A DNA stretch of 64,000 nucleotides, taken from contig NZ_JASBQY010000002.1 of the NCBI RefSeq assembly GCF_029960645.1, forward strand, positions 196,161 to 260,160, in the 5' to 3' direction. Positions 41,046 to 50,253 of this stretch are shown here, piece after piece (positions within the stretch are counted from its first letter, which is position 1; the number at the start of each line of letters is the position of its first letter). The DNA is from Arthrobacter sp. AL12. Lineage in GTDB: Bacteria > Actinomycetota > Actinomycetes > Actinomycetales > Micrococcaceae. The notes beneath the pieces are model-generated. The model worked only from the letters and a program-made list of their open reading frames with translations, searched no databases and had not been told where the DNA came from. The translations under genes were made by a program, and so were the position numbers.

Positions 41046-42233
41046 GTGAGCCCTCAAGATGACCTGCCCGATAACCTGCCCGATGTCCTGCCCGATGACC
41101 TGCTGGAACGGATCCGTGGGCGCGCCGCCGGCTATGACCGGGACAACGCCTTTTTCCACGAGGACCTGACCGAGCTGGCAGCGGCCGGCTACCTGAAAAT
41201 GTTCGTTCCTGCCTCCGACGGCGGCCTGGGGCTCGGGCTCCACGCGGCGGCGCAACTGCAGCGCCGGCTGGCGACGGCGGCACCGGCCACCGCGCTGGCG
41301 ATTAATATGCACCTGGTCTGGACCGGCGTCGCGCACGTCCTGGCCGCCCGGGGCGACTCGTCCCTTGGCTTCGTCCTCCGGGAGGCCGGGCAGGGGGAGA
41401 TCTTCGCATTCGGGAACTCGGAGGCGGGGAACGACTCGGTGCTCTTCGACTCCCGCACCACGGCCGTCCCGCAGGCCGGCGGCGGGTATGCGTTCACCGG
41501 CCGCAAGATCTTCACGAGCCTCTCGCCGGCCTGGACCCGGCTGGGGATCTTCGGGAAGGACGCCGCGGCCGCGGACGGCGCAGGGCAGCTGGTCCATGGC
41601 TTCCTGACCCGGGAGACTCCCGGGTACGAGATCCTGGCCGACTGGGACACCCTGGGCATGCGGGCCAGCCAGTCGAACACGACGGTCCTGGACGGCGCGG
41701 TGGTGCCGCCGGAGCGGATCTTCCGCAGGCTGCCGGTCGGCCCGAACGCGGACCCGCTGATCTTCGCCATCTTCGCCTGCTTCGAGACGCTGCTGGCCGC
41801 GGTCTACACGGGCATTGGCGAACGGGCCCTCGCCCTGGGCGTTGACGCGGTTAAGCGCCGCACGTCCTTCAAGAACGGCGGGCGCAGCTACGCCCAGGAT
41901 CCGGACATCCGCTGGAAAGTGGCTGACGCGGCCATGGCGATGGGCGCCCTGTACCCCCAGCTCTCGACCGTGGCCGCCGACGTCGACGCGCTGGCCGACC
42001 ACGGCAGCCAGTGGTTCCCTAAACTGGTCGGGCTTAAAGTCAGTGCGACAGAGACGGCCCGCACGGTCGTGGACCTGGCCATCAGGGTATCCGGGGGATC
42101 GAGCTACTTCCGCGGTTCCGAGCTGGAGCGGCTGTACCGTGACGTGCTCGCGGGAATGTTCCATCCTTCCGACGACGAATCGGCGCACAACACAGTGGCC
42201 AACGCGTGGCTGGGGCCGCTCGAGACGCCCTAG
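41046..42233 (+). CDS. Acyl-CoA dehydrogenase family protein
   Basis: A 395-residue flavoprotein of the acyl-CoA dehydrogenase family. G-G-Y-A-F-T-G-R-K-I-F-T-S-L-S-P, L-G-M-R-A-S-Q-S-N-T-T-V and the C-terminal helical domain with G-S-S-Y-F-R-G-S-E-L-E-R-L-Y-R-D are recognisable. The usual catalytic Glu region is hard to place, and the substrate binding is closer to the DszC/flavin-monooxygenase-like subgroup than to true beta-oxidation enzymes, so its reaction is open. The N-terminus contains a 12-bp direct repeat encoding D-D-L-P-D-N-L-P-D-V-L-P-D-D. It overlaps the convergent DUF5703 gene by 4 bp. Confidence 0.85.
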   Translation: MSPQDDLPDNLPDVLPDDLLERIRGRAAGYDRDNAFFHEDLTELAAAGYLKMFVPASDGGLGLGLHAAAQLQRRLATAAPATALAINMHLVWTGVAHVLAARGDSSLGFVLREAGQGEIFAFGNSEAGNDSVLFDSRTTAVPQAGGGYAFTGRKIFTSLSPAWTRLGIFGKDAAAADGAGQLVHGFLTRETPGYEILADWDTLGMRASQSNTTVLDGAVVPPERIFRRLPVGPNADPLIFAIFACFETLLAAVYTGIGERALALGVDAVKRRTSFKNGGRSYAQDPDIRWKVADAAMAMGALYPQLSTVAADVDALADHGSQWFPKLVGLKVSATETARTVVDLAIRVSGGSSYFRGSELERLYRDVLAGMFHPSDDESAHNTVANAWLGPLETP

Positions 42234-42463
42234 ACGGTCCGCTGGACCTGGGTGACCCGGCGGCGGAGCCAGAAGCGGCGGCCGCCGCCTAAATACAGCA
42301 CGCTGCGCTCCAGTTCCCACTTGCCGTACTCGGAGTGTTCCACCAGGCGGCGGCGCGCTTCCGGCAGGGAATCCTCAGGACTTACCGTCAGTACGAGGTA
42401 CTCGTACTGCCTCACATAGTCCCGTTCCCGCCGGACTGAACTGCTCAGAAAATGTTCCTTCAT
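42230..42463 (-). CDS. DUF5703 family small protein
   Basis: A 77-residue basic cytoplasmic protein of unknown function. Its markers are Y-V-R-Q-Y-E-Y-L-V-L-T-V-S-P-E-D-S-L-P-E-A-R, H-S-E-Y-G-K-W-E-L and the aromatic/Arg-rich end with L-R-R-R-V. ATG 42463 is preceded by GGAGAG; a longer frame to 42559 would overlap the start of the divergent gene at 42503. It is convergent with the acyl-CoA dehydrogenase gene. Confidence 0.85.
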   Translation of the reverse strand: MKEHFLSSSVRRERDYVRQYEYLVLTVSPEDSLPEARRRLVEHSEYGKWELERSVLYLGGGRRFWLRRRVTQVQRTV

Positions 42464-42502
42464 TGCTCTCCATTTTCTTCCTTTTCCGGCTAACGTGAAG
42501 TC

Positions 42503-42766
42503 ATGAGCATCGATCCGCGTGTCGCGCTTGAAGCCCTGACGGCTGCCCTGGGAGAACACCTCGCCGCTGCGTCAGCACGCCGGGGACCCGGGGACCCCGC
42601 GGTCGAGGCGGCGTTTTTCGCCGTTGCTGATGCCTTTGAAGTCTACGACGACTCCCTCTATGAAGCGTACGGCGAAGTGACGGGACTTGGGGTCCTGGAT
42701 GACGACGGCGATGACGACGAGGAAGAAGACATCGACGACGAGGAAGACCTCGAAATCCTGCAGTGA
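42503..42766 (+). CDS. Conserved small acidic protein
   Basis: An 87-residue protein that I do not assign to a function. The first 60 residues are Ala/Glu-rich and helical (E-A-L-T-A-A-L-G-E-H-L-A-A), and the tail is nearly all Asp/Glu (D-D-D-G-D-D-D-E-E-E-D-I-D-D-E-E-D). Similar small acidic proteins in related genomes are sometimes labelled 'primosomal protein', for which I see no basis. It may be a nucleic-acid mimic or a binding partner. No signal peptide. It is divergent from the DUF5703 gene, with 39 bp between their starts. Confidence 0.7.
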   Translation: MSIDPRVALEALTAALGEHLAAASARRGPGDPAVEAAFFAVADAFEVYDDSLYEAYGEVTGLGVLDDDGDDDEEEDIDDEEDLEILQ

Positions 42767-42789
42767 CTTTGTCCGGACGGGACACCCGC

Positions 42790-43725
42790 TCAGGCAGGGC
42801 TGGACACGTCCTCCAGGGCCTGGGCGATCTGCGGCGGCAGCGCCGCCAGCGTTGAATCCAGGATCTCCTTGAGCTGCGCCGGCGTGCGCGGGCCCACAAC
42901 CGCCGTCGCCACACCGTGCTGGGAGAGCAGCCAGCTCAATGAGACGTCGAGGGCTGTCCGGCCCAGCCCCTTCGCTGCCATCGCCACGGCCTCCACCACA
43001 CTGGACGAGGTCCCCTCGAGGTACGGCTCCACATACCCGGCCAGCCGGCTATTGGCTGCCCGTGAATCCGCGGGAATGTGCCCGCGGTACTTGCCGGTCA
43101 GCACCCCGCGCCCCAGCGGAGCCCAGGCCATCAGGCCCAGGCCGGCGTCCTCGACGGCGGGAATGAGTTCAGCTTCGGGGGAGCGGTGCAGCAGGGAGTA
43201 TTCCGACTGGTTCGCCACCAGCGGGAAACCCGCGACGGCCGCGGCCTTGGCCGTCTGCCAGCCGTTGAAGTTGGAGACCCCCGCATAGCGGGCACGGCCC
43301 GAGCGGACGGCGAATTCGAGCGCGGACAGGGTCTCCTCCAGCGGGACGTTGGGGTCCCAGGCCTGGGCGAACCAGAGATCCACGTAGTCGGTGCCCAGCC
43401 GGGCGAGGCTCGCATCCAGGCCGGAGAGCATCCCGTTCCGGGACGTGTCGACGCCGCGGCGGCCATCCGACGTCGACAGCCCGGCTTTAGTGGAGATGAC
43501 CAGCTCGGAGCGGGCAACAATGTCGCCCAGCATTCCGCCCAGCATCGCCTCCGCCTGGCCGTCGCTGTAGGACGCGGCCGTGTCGATCAGGGTTCCGCCG
43601 CCGTCCATGAAGGTGCGGAGCAGGGCCGAGGCACCCTGCTCATCGGTTTCCCGGGCCCAGGACATGGTGCCGAGGGAAAGGGAGGACACGCGCAACCCAC
43701 TGTTGCCGACATAACGCTGCTGCAT
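42790..43725 (-). CDS. Aldo/keto reductase
   Basis: A 311-residue NADPH-dependent oxidoreductase of the AKR fold. The Asp/Tyr of the tetrad are in [10 protein letters not shown], and the catalytic Lys is in [21 protein letters not shown] and [12 protein letters not shown] are typical later motifs. At the position of the catalytic His (usually D-L-Y-Q-x-H-x-W-D) the sequence reads D-L-W-F-A-Q-A-W-D, so His is replaced by Gln. This changes the substrate range in other AKR enzymes but does not abolish activity. It lies alone, divergent from uppP. Confidence 0.92.
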   Translation of the reverse strand: MQQRYVGNSGLRVSSLSLGTMSWARETDEQGASALLRTFMDGGGTLIDTAASYSDGQAEAMLGGMLGDIVARSELVISTKAGLSTSDGRRGVDTSRNGMLSGLDASLARLGTDYVDLWFAQAWDPNVPLEETLSALEFAVRSGRARYAGVSNFNGWQTAKAAAVAGFPLVANQSEYSLLHRSPEAELIPAVEDAGLGLMAWAPLGRGVLTGKYRGHIPADSRAANSRLAGYVEPYLEGTSSSVVEAVAMAAKGLGRTALDVSLSWLLSQHGVATAVVGPRTPAQLKEILDSTLAALPPQIAQALEDVSSPA

Positions 43726-43778
43726 GTCAGCAAGCTTACGGGGGGTTCAGACGCCTTCATGACGTAGGGTCTATCTAC

Positions 43779-44612
43779 GTGAACTGGTTTGAAGCGGCCT
43801 TTTTGGGCCTTGTGCAGGGACTGACAGAATTCCTCCCTATTTCCTCAAGCGCCCATCTGCGGATCGTTGGCTCCTTCCTTCCCAACGCCGCCGACCCCGG
43901 GGCCGCTTTTACGGCAATCACCCAGCTGGGCACGGAAACCGCCGTCATCGTCTACTTCTGGCGCGACATTGTGCGGATCGTTACGGCGTGGGCCGGATCG
44001 CTGACCGGCAAGGTTTCCCGGCAGCATCCGGACGCCAGGATGGGCTGGCTGGTGATTCTGGGCAGCCTGCCGATCATCATCCTCGGTCTGCTGTTCCAGG
44101 ACCAGATCGAGTCCGTGCTCCGCAGCCTCTGGCTCGTCGCCACCATGCTGATTGTCTTCGGCATGATCCTCGCCGTCGCCGACGCCATCGGACGACAGGA
44201 ACGCGAGCTGACCCAGCTGACGTATAAACACGGCATCCTCTACGGCCTGGCCCAGGCCATGGCCCTGATCCCGGGGGTCTCCCGCTCCGGGGGCACCATC
44301 ACCGCTGGCCTGCTGATGGGCTACACCCGCGAAGCGGCGGCCCGCTATTCCTTTCTGCTGGCCATCCCGGCCGTGTTCGGCAGCGGCCTGTACCAGCTCT
44401 ACAAGGTGGTCTCCGCGGACGGCATCACCGGCCCCTACAGCCTCCCGGAAACGGCGCTGGCCACAGCCGTCGCCTTCGCGGTGGGCTACATCATCATCGG
44501 CTGGTTTTTGAAGTACGTCTCGACCCACGGCTACCGGCTCTTCGTCTGGTACCGGATTCTCCTGGGCCTGGCCCTGTACCTGCTGCTCGGTTTCAACGTC
44601 ATCAGCGCCTAG
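43779..44612 (+). CDS. uppP: Undecaprenyl-diphosphatase UppP
   Basis: A 277-residue membrane phosphatase that recycles undecaprenyl pyrophosphate to the monophosphate for peptidoglycan synthesis; it can confer bacitracin resistance. [11 protein letters not shown] near residue 20 is the first signature and [12 protein letters not shown] the second. About eight hydrophobic helices are present. The GTG at 43779 has no clear ribosome-binding site, and a TA-rich stretch directly upstream suggests a short or absent leader. The mshC gene follows 15 bp downstream on the same strand. Confidence 0.95.
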   Translation: MNWFEAAFLGLVQGLTEFLPISSSAHLRIVGSFLPNAADPGAAFTAITQLGTETAVIVYFWRDIVRIVTAWAGSLTGKVSRQHPDARMGWLVILGSLPIIILGLLFQDQIESVLRSLWLVATMLIVFGMILAVADAIGRQERELTQLTYKHGILYGLAQAMALIPGVSRSGGTITAGLLMGYTREAAARYSFLLAIPAVFGSGLYQLYKVVSADGITGPYSLPETALATAVAFAVGYIIIGWFLKYVSTHGYRLFVWYRILLGLALYLLLGFNVISA

Positions 44613-44627
44613 CACTAGGCTTGGGCT

Positions 44628-45908
44628 GTGAAGTCTTGGATCTCCCGCCCCGTTCCCCAGCTCCCGGGCAGCATGCCTGCCCTCCGCCTCTTCGACACCG
44701 CCCAAGGCAGCGTCGTCACCCTCGGGGCAGCAGGCGAACAGTCAATGTACGTCTGCGGCATCACCCCGTATGACGCCACCCACATGGGCCACGCGGCCAG
44801 CTACGTCGCGTTCGACCTGCTCAACCGCGCCTGGCGGGACGGCCGCCAGCAGGTCGCCTACGTCCAGAACGTCACCGACGTCGACGACCCCCTGCTGGAG
44901 CGCGCGACCGCCACGGGCGTGGACTGGCGCGAACTCGCCGACAGCCAGATCGAGCTCTTCCAGACCGACATGGAAGCCCTCAACGTGCTGGCCCCCGACC
45001 ACTACGTGGGTGCGGTGGAAGCCATTCCGCTGATTGTTCCCGCGATCGAACGCCTGGTGGAGCGGGGCCTGGCCTACCGGGTGGCCGGCACCGCCGGCGA
45101 GCCGGACGGGGACGTCTATTACGACGTCGAAGCGGCCGGCAAGCACTCCGCCGAGGCCACAGACGCCTGGACCCTCGGCGCCGTCTCCGGACTGTCCGAC
45201 GCGGAAATGCTCGAGCTGTTTGCCGAACGCGGCGGCGACCCCGGCCGGGCCGGCAAGCGCCAGGCGCTGGACCCCCTGCTCTGGCGGGTTGCCCGAGCGG
45301 GCGAACCGAGCTGGCCCGGCGACGGGCTGGGGGCGGGCCGGCCCGGCTGGCACATCGAATGCACCGTCATCGCCCAGAAGTACCTGCCCGCGCCGTTCAC
45401 CGTGCAGGGCGGCGGCTCGGACCTGATCTTCCCGCACCACGAAATGGGCGCCGGGCATGCGTACTCCCTGACCGGTGTGCCGCTGGCACAACACTTCGCG
45501 CACGCCGGCATGGTGGGGCTCGAGGGCGAGAAAATGAGCAAGTCCAAGGGAAACCTGGTCCTGGTCTCCAAACTCCGCACCGCCGGTGAGGACCCGTCCG
45601 CGATCCGGCTGGCCATCCTGGCCCACCACTACCGCAGCGACTGGTCCTGGACCGAGGCCGGCTTTGCCCGGGCCAAGGACCGGCTCCGCACCTGGCGGGC
45701 TGCCCTGGATGCGGCGCCCGCAGGCTCAGCCGCCGGGCTGGTGTCCCGGCTGCGGGCCGAGCTCTCGAACGATCTGAACGCCCCCGGGGCTGTCGCGGCC
45801 ATGGATGAGTGGGCCGCGGCGGCCCGCCAGGCAGCCGGGGCCGGGTCCGCCCCGGACGCCGCCCTGGCGGCCGACGCCGTGAACGCCCTGCTGGGCGTCG
45901 AGCTCTAG
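44628..45908 (+). CDS. mshC: Cysteine:glucosaminyl-inositol ligase MshC (mycothiol synthesis)
   Basis: MshC joins cysteine to GlcN-inositol using ATP, a step of mycothiol synthesis. The 426-residue protein is a class I aminoacyl-tRNA-synthetase-like enzyme. [16 protein letters not shown] has the HIGH-like motif and the zinc Cys, and [10 protein letters not shown] is the KMSKS loop. The M-G-H-A context and the absence of a CysRS anticodon-binding domain distinguish it from cysteinyl-tRNA synthetase. It shows the organism makes mycothiol. The start is GTG 44628. It overlaps the convergent PAC2 gene by 4 bp (CTAG). Confidence 0.95.
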   Translation: MKSWISRPVPQLPGSMPALRLFDTAQGSVVTLGAAGEQSMYVCGITPYDATHMGHAASYVAFDLLNRAWRDGRQQVAYVQNVTDVDDPLLERATATGVDWRELADSQIELFQTDMEALNVLAPDHYVGAVEAIPLIVPAIERLVERGLAYRVAGTAGEPDGDVYYDVEAAGKHSAEATDAWTLGAVSGLSDAEMLELFAERGGDPGRAGKRQALDPLLWRVARAGEPSWPGDGLGAGRPGWHIECTVIAQKYLPAPFTVQGGGSDLIFPHHEMGAGHAYSLTGVPLAQHFAHAGMVGLEGEKMSKSKGNLVLVSKLRTAGEDPSAIRLAILAHHYRSDWSWTEAGFARAKDRLRTWRAALDAAPAGSAAGLVSRLRAELSNDLNAPGAVAAMDEWAAAARQAAGAGSAPDAALAADAVNALLGVEL

Positions 45909-46810
45909 GGCTTGTCTTTGCCGCGGCGTTTGAGGTAGCGCTCAAACTCCCGGGCGATGGACTCGCCGCTGGCCTCCGGGAGGTCGGCGGTGTCCTTCGC
46001 TTCCTCCAGCTGGCGCACATACGCCGCGATCTCCGGGTCCTCGGTGGCGAGCTCGTCAACGCCGCGTTCCCAGGCGTCGGACTCCTCGACAAGGTCCTGG
46101 GTGTCGAGCGGAACCTGCAGCAGCTCCTCGATCCGGTGCAGCAGCGCGAGCTGTGCCTTGGGGGACGGGGCCTGGGCGACGTAGTGCGGCACGGCGGCCC
46201 AGAGCGAGACGGTGGGCAGACCGGCCAGCAGCGCCACCTCGGCGAGGACCCCCACGATCCCCACGGGACCCTCGTACTGCGAGGCCTCAAGGTCCATCCG
46301 CTCACGCAGCGCAGGGTCATCCGTGGACGTGCTCACCGGGATCGGCCGGCTGTGCGGCACATCAGCGAGCAGTGCGCCGACAAGGATGACGTAGTCCACG
46401 TGGAGTGCCTCTGCGTGGACCAGCAGTTCGGCGGTGTAGGCCCGCCACTTGTACGACGGCTCGGTCCCCTGGACGAAGATGACGTCCACGTTGGAGTCGG
46501 GAACGCTCGCCTTGAAAATACGGGTGGAGGGCCACTTGATCTTCCGCTCACCGGAGGATGTGCGGCGGATCGTGGGCCGGGTGAACTGGAAGTCGTAGTA
46601 CTCGTCGGCATCGACCGAACCGACCTTCTTCCCGCCCCAGAGCTTGTTGAGGTAGCGCAAGGCATCGCTCGCAGCCTCCCCGGCGTCGTTCCAGCCTTCA
46701 AAGGCGGCGAGCATCACCGTGATGCGCCGGCCCTCGGGTACGGGCTGCAGCAGCCGTTCCGGCTCGGGCACGTCGCCCGTTTCCGCGGGGTCTCCCTCGA
46801 AGCTATTCAT
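45905..46810 (-). CDS. PAC2 family protein
   Basis: A 301-residue cytoplasmic protein of the PAC2 (proteasome assembly chaperone 2) family, which is widespread in bacteria with no settled function there. The markers are [15 protein letters not shown] and [15 protein letters not shown]. Another is [27 protein letters not shown]. The presence of a proteasome 8 kb downstream is suggestive but no more than that. The C-terminal part is charged and helical (R-Q-L-E-E-A-K-D-T, then R-R-G-K-D). The ATG is at 46810. Confidence 0.9.
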   Translation of the reverse strand: MNSFEGDPAETGDVPEPERLLQPVPEGRRITVMLAAFEGWNDAGEAASDALRYLNKLWGGKKVGSVDADEYYDFQFTRPTIRRTSSGERKIKWPSTRIFKASVPDSNVDVIFVQGTEPSYKWRAYTAELLVHAEALHVDYVILVGALLADVPHSRPIPVSTSTDDPALRERMDLEASQYEGPVGIVGVLAEVALLAGLPTVSLWAAVPHYVAQAPSPKAQLALLHRIEELLQVPLDTQDLVEESDAWERGVDELATEDPEIAAYVRQLEEAKDTADLPEASGESIAREFERYLKRRGKDKP

Positions 46811-46940
46811 CCCTTCACCCTACGTCCAAGGACCCGGCCCCCGCAGGGAATGAAGCGCCGGAAAACGGCGGTCTGCGGCCGATATTCGCCGTAGGCGTAC
46901 TATCAGGCCCCGCACAGGGGCTCCCCGTAGACTGGAAAGC

Positions 46941-47726
46941 ATGCAATCCTCAGCTCCCCAGCCCCCGCTCAAAGCCGTGCTCTGGGACATGGATGGCACC
47001 ATCGTCGACACCGAGCCGTACTGGATCGAGGCCGAACACGCCCTGGTTGCCGCGCACGGCGGACAGTGGTCCCACGAGAAGGCCATGCAGCTGGTGGGTC
47101 AGTCGCTGGTCTTCTCCGCGGGCATCCTGCAGGACGCCGGGGTGGCGCTGGGGCGCCGGGAGATCATCGACATCCTGACCGCCCACGTCATCAGCCTGGT
47201 CCGCACCTCCGTGCCGTGGCGGCCGGGCGCCCGCGAACTGCTGGAGGAGCTCCACACCGCGGGAATCCGCTGCGCCCTGGTGACGATGTCCGAGGCCCCG
47301 CTGGCCCGGGAGATCGTGGCCAGCCTGCCCAGGCGCTACTTCGATTTCCTCGTCACCGGAGACACCGTCACGCAGGGCAAACCACATCCCGAGGCCTACC
47401 TCACGGCGGTCGGGCTGTTGCAGGAACAGGAACCGGAACTCGGCCTGCATCACTGCATCGCGCTGGAGGACTCCTCGCCGGGCGTCGCCGCCGCCGTCGC
47501 CTCCGGCGTGCTGACCGTCGCCATCCCGCATATCGTGCCGCTGCCGCAAGATCCGCGCCACGCGATGTGGGAGACCCTGGCCGGGCGAACCGTGGCCGAC
47601 CTCGAGGAGCTGATCGCCCTGCGCCACGAATTCCCGAACGCTACCTTCGGCCTGGCCGGCGGCACCGACGCCGTCCCCGGCGGCCGGCGGGAACGCGGCG
47701 CGGCGAAGGTGCCGGTCCATGACTGA
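46941..47726 (+). CDS. HAD-superfamily hydrolase (phosphatase/phosphoglucomutase-like)
   Basis: A 261-residue hydrolase of the HAD superfamily, subfamily IA. The motif L-W-D-M-D-G-T-I-V-D-T-E holds the nucleophile and acid/base Asp residues. C-A-L-V-T-M-S-E-A-P-L gives the Thr/Ser motif, Q-G-K-P-H-P-E the Lys motif, and C-I-A-L-E-D-S-S-P-G-V the metal-binding Asp. The capping domain is helical. Substrate is not defined; sugar phosphates are common. The gene ends inside the start of the site-2 protease gene (8-bp overlap), so the two are transcribed together. Confidence 0.92.
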   Translation: MQSSAPQPPLKAVLWDMDGTIVDTEPYWIEAEHALVAAHGGQWSHEKAMQLVGQSLVFSAGILQDAGVALGRREIIDILTAHVISLVRTSVPWRPGARELLEELHTAGIRCALVTMSEAPLAREIVASLPRRYFDFLVTGDTVTQGKPHPEAYLTAVGLLQEQEPELGLHHCIALEDSSPGVAAAVASGVLTVAIPHIVPLPQDPRHAMWETLAGRTVADLEELIALRHEFPNATFGLAGGTDAVPGGRRERGAAKVPVHD

Positions 47727-48927
47727 CACCGACACCCGGGGCCGCAGCGGGCAGGACCCGCAGAAGCAGGGCCGCAAGGAGGGAATCCCGCTGGGGCGGA
47801 TAGCCGGCATCCCGGTGATCCTCGCCTATTCGTGGTTCATCATTGCCGCGTTCACCGTGATCGTCTACGGCCCGGTGCTGCAGGTGAACAACCCCTACCT
47901 CGGCATCGGCGCCTACTTCGTGGCCTTCGCCTACGCCGTCCTGCTGCTGATTTCCGTGCTGGTGCATGAGCTCGCGCACGCGCTGACCGCGAAAATTTAC
48001 CGCTGGCCCAGCGAAAAGATCGTCCTCAACCTTTGGGGCGGCCACACCCAGTTCGAGAGCTTCACGGCGTCCCCCGGGCGTTCCGTCGTCGTGGCGATGG
48101 CGGGTCCTGCGGCCAACTTTGTCCTCGCCGCCGGCGGCTGGCTCCTGCTGACGGCTGGCGACCTCACCGGCGTCGCAGGGATCCTGGCCAACATCTTCGT
48201 CTGGGCCAACCTGCTGATCGGCATCTTCAACGTCCTGCCGGGCCTGCCGCTGGACGGCGGCCGGCTGGTTGAATCCGCTGTCTGGAAACTGACCGGCAGC
48301 CAGGCAAAAGGCACCGTCGCGGCCGGCTGGGGCGGCCGGATCATCGTGATCGCGCTCGTGGCCTGGTTCGTGGTCCTGCCCGTGCTCAGCGGCGACCGGC
48401 CGGACATCTCCCTGATGCTCATCACCGTCCTCGTCGGCAGCTTCCTCTGGATGGGCGCCACCGCCTCCATCGAGCAGGCCCGGCTGCGGAGCCGGCTTCC
48501 GCTCGTGGCAGCCGGCGCGCTGGCCGAACCGGCAGTGGGCCTCCCGGACGGCGCGACCGTGGCCGAGCTGCTGGCGCTGGCCCTTGACCCCGCCACAGGG
48601 GCGGGCCCCGCCGTCGTGCTCTACCGCCCGGACGGGCGCCCCGCAGCCGTGGTCGACGCCGGGGCCGTCGCCACGGTCTCCGCGGCCGCCGCCGCGACAA
48701 CGCCACTCACCGCCGTGTCCTACGCCCTCGCGGACGGTGCCTACGTGCCGGAATGGTCCAAAGGACAGGAACTGATCCAGTACCTGGCCCAGCTCGAGGG
48801 CCTGGAATACGCCGTTGTCGACCGCGACGGAACCGTGACCGGCCTGCTGCGCCAATCCGCGGTCCTGGGCGCCCTGACGGGCAGGAATCCCAGGTCCGGC
48901 AAGCGGATGTTCGGGCAAAGCCGGTAG
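47719..48927 (+). CDS. Site-2 protease family membrane protein (M50 with CBS domain)
   Basis: A 402-residue intramembrane metalloprotease. The zinc motif is V-H-E-L-A-H-A-L-T-A-K in a transmembrane helix. The second motif is L-P-G-L-P-L-D-G-G-R-L-V, supplying the Asp ligand, and M-A-G-P-A-A-N-F is the conserved third region. About six helices are predicted. Residues about 260-390 form a CBS-like pair. This is the S2P subgroup 3 of actinobacteria, which usually cleaves anti-sigma factors or other small membrane proteins; the substrate here is not known. It overlaps the HAD gene by 8 bp and precedes trmI by 113 bp. Confidence 0.92.
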   Translation: MTDTDTRGRSGQDPQKQGRKEGIPLGRIAGIPVILAYSWFIIAAFTVIVYGPVLQVNNPYLGIGAYFVAFAYAVLLLISVLVHELAHALTAKIYRWPSEKIVLNLWGGHTQFESFTASPGRSVVVAMAGPAANFVLAAGGWLLLTAGDLTGVAGILANIFVWANLLIGIFNVLPGLPLDGGRLVESAVWKLTGSQAKGTVAAGWGGRIIVIALVAWFVVLPVLSGDRPDISLMLITVLVGSFLWMGATASIEQARLRSRLPLVAAGALAEPAVGLPDGATVAELLALALDPATGAGPAVVLYRPDGRPAAVVDAGAVATVSAAAAATTPLTAVSYALADGAYVPEWSKGQELIQYLAQLEGLEYAVVDRDGTVTGLLRQSAVLGALTGRNPRSGKRMFGQSR

Positions 48928-49040
48928 AGTTACCTGCCGGTCGTGTATTTCCGGCCTGGGCGCACCGCCCTGGGCGCGAGCAGCCGGACCGCCGGCGATT
49001 TCCGCGGCCACACAGCTTTACAGGAGCGAGGAACACTTTC

Positions 49041-50171
49041 ATGAGCAGCGACACCGCCGCCAGCACCAGCCCCGACGACGCCGTAACCGCCGACGGCGCA
49101 ACAGCCGACGGCGTCGCCGTCAGCCCGGCCGCCAGCACAGACGCCCCGGCGCGTGCTGACGCCTCTCCTGCCGCCGCACCCGTCGGCGCAGCCCGGCGTC
49201 GAGGACCGTTCCGGGAGGGCGAGCGGGTGCAGCTCACCGACGAGCGCGGCCGCATGAACACGATCAGCCTCGAAGTCGGCGGGGCGTTCCACACGCACCG
49301 CGGCTTCCTGAACCACGACGAGATCATTGGCAAGCCGGACGGCTCCGTGGTGGTCAACAACGTCGGCCAGCAGTACCAGACGCTGCGCCCCCTGCTCTCG
49401 GACTTCGTCCTCTCGATGCCCCGCGGCGCAGCCGTCGTCTACCCCAAGGACGCTGGCCAGATCGTCACCATGGCGGACATCTTCCCCGGCGCACGCGTCG
49501 TGGAAGCCGGCGTCGGCTCCGGTGCCCTGTCCATCTCGCTGCTCCGCGCGGTCGGCGACAACGGCTACCTGCACTCCTTCGAGCGCCGGGAAGAATTCGC
49601 CGACATCGCCCGCGGCAACGTCGAGACGATCTTCGGCGGCCCGCATCCGGCCTGGCAGATTTCCATCGGTGACTTCCAGGAGGAAGTGGTCCGCACCGAG
49701 GAGCCCGGCTCCGTGGACCGCGTGGTCCTGGACATGCTGGCGCCCTGGGAATGCCTCGACGCGGTTGCCACCGTCCTGGCGCCCGGCGGTGTGTGGATCA
49801 ACTACGTCGCCACCGTGACGCAGCTGTCCCGGACCGCCGAGGCGATCCGCGCCGACGGCCGTTTCACCGCGCCCGACGCCTGGGAATCCATGGTCCGCGG
49901 CTGGCACCTCGAGGGCCTGGCGGTCCGTCCGGACCACCGGATGGTCGCGCACACCGGCTTCCTGCTCGTGACCCGGCGGCTGGCCGACGGCGTCACGGGC
50001 ATCTCCGTGAAGCGCCGCCCGTCCAAGACCGATTTCAACGCCGAGGACGTCAACGCCTGGACGCCCGGTGCCGTGGGGGAGCGCGCCGTTTCGGACAAGA
50101 AGCTGCGCCGCGCGGCCCGGGACGCCATCGCCGGAACCAATGTCAAGGACGATCCGGATATTACGAAGTAG
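49041..50171 (+). CDS. tRNA (adenine-58-N1)-methyltransferase TrmI
   Basis: TrmI methylates A58 in the T-loop of tRNAs, a modification needed for stability in many actinobacteria. The 376-residue protein starts with an Ala/Ser/Asp-rich extension of about 55 residues. The core then has R-G-P-F-R-E-G-E-R-V-Q-L-T-D. The SAM motif A-R-V-V-E-A-G-V-G-S-G-A-L-S is clear, and V-D-R-V-V-L-D-M-L-A-P-W and the C-terminal G-F-L-L-V-T-R-R-L end the fold. ATG 49041 has GGAGCGAGGAAC upstream. It precedes the Pup-proteasome genes and is widely conserved there. Confidence 0.92.
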   Translation: MSSDTAASTSPDDAVTADGATADGVAVSPAASTDAPARADASPAAAPVGAARRRGPFREGERVQLTDERGRMNTISLEVGGAFHTHRGFLNHDEIIGKPDGSVVVNNVGQQYQTLRPLLSDFVLSMPRGAAVVYPKDAGQIVTMADIFPGARVVEAGVGSGALSISLLRAVGDNGYLHSFERREEFADIARGNVETIFGGPHPAWQISIGDFQEEVVRTEEPGSVDRVVLDMLAPWECLDAVATVLAPGGVWINYVATVTQLSRTAEAIRADGRFTAPDAWESMVRGWHLEGLAVRPDHRMVAHTGFLLVTRRLADGVTGISVKRRPSKTDFNAEDVNAWTPGAVGERAVSDKKLRRAARDAIAGTNVKDDPDITK

Positions 50172-50253
50172 TCCGCATACCGGAAGTCTTCAGCGGGGTC
50201 CGGCTTCTTGGGGCTAATGTCTTAATAGACGCGTAGGAAGGGGCTGATGCACG

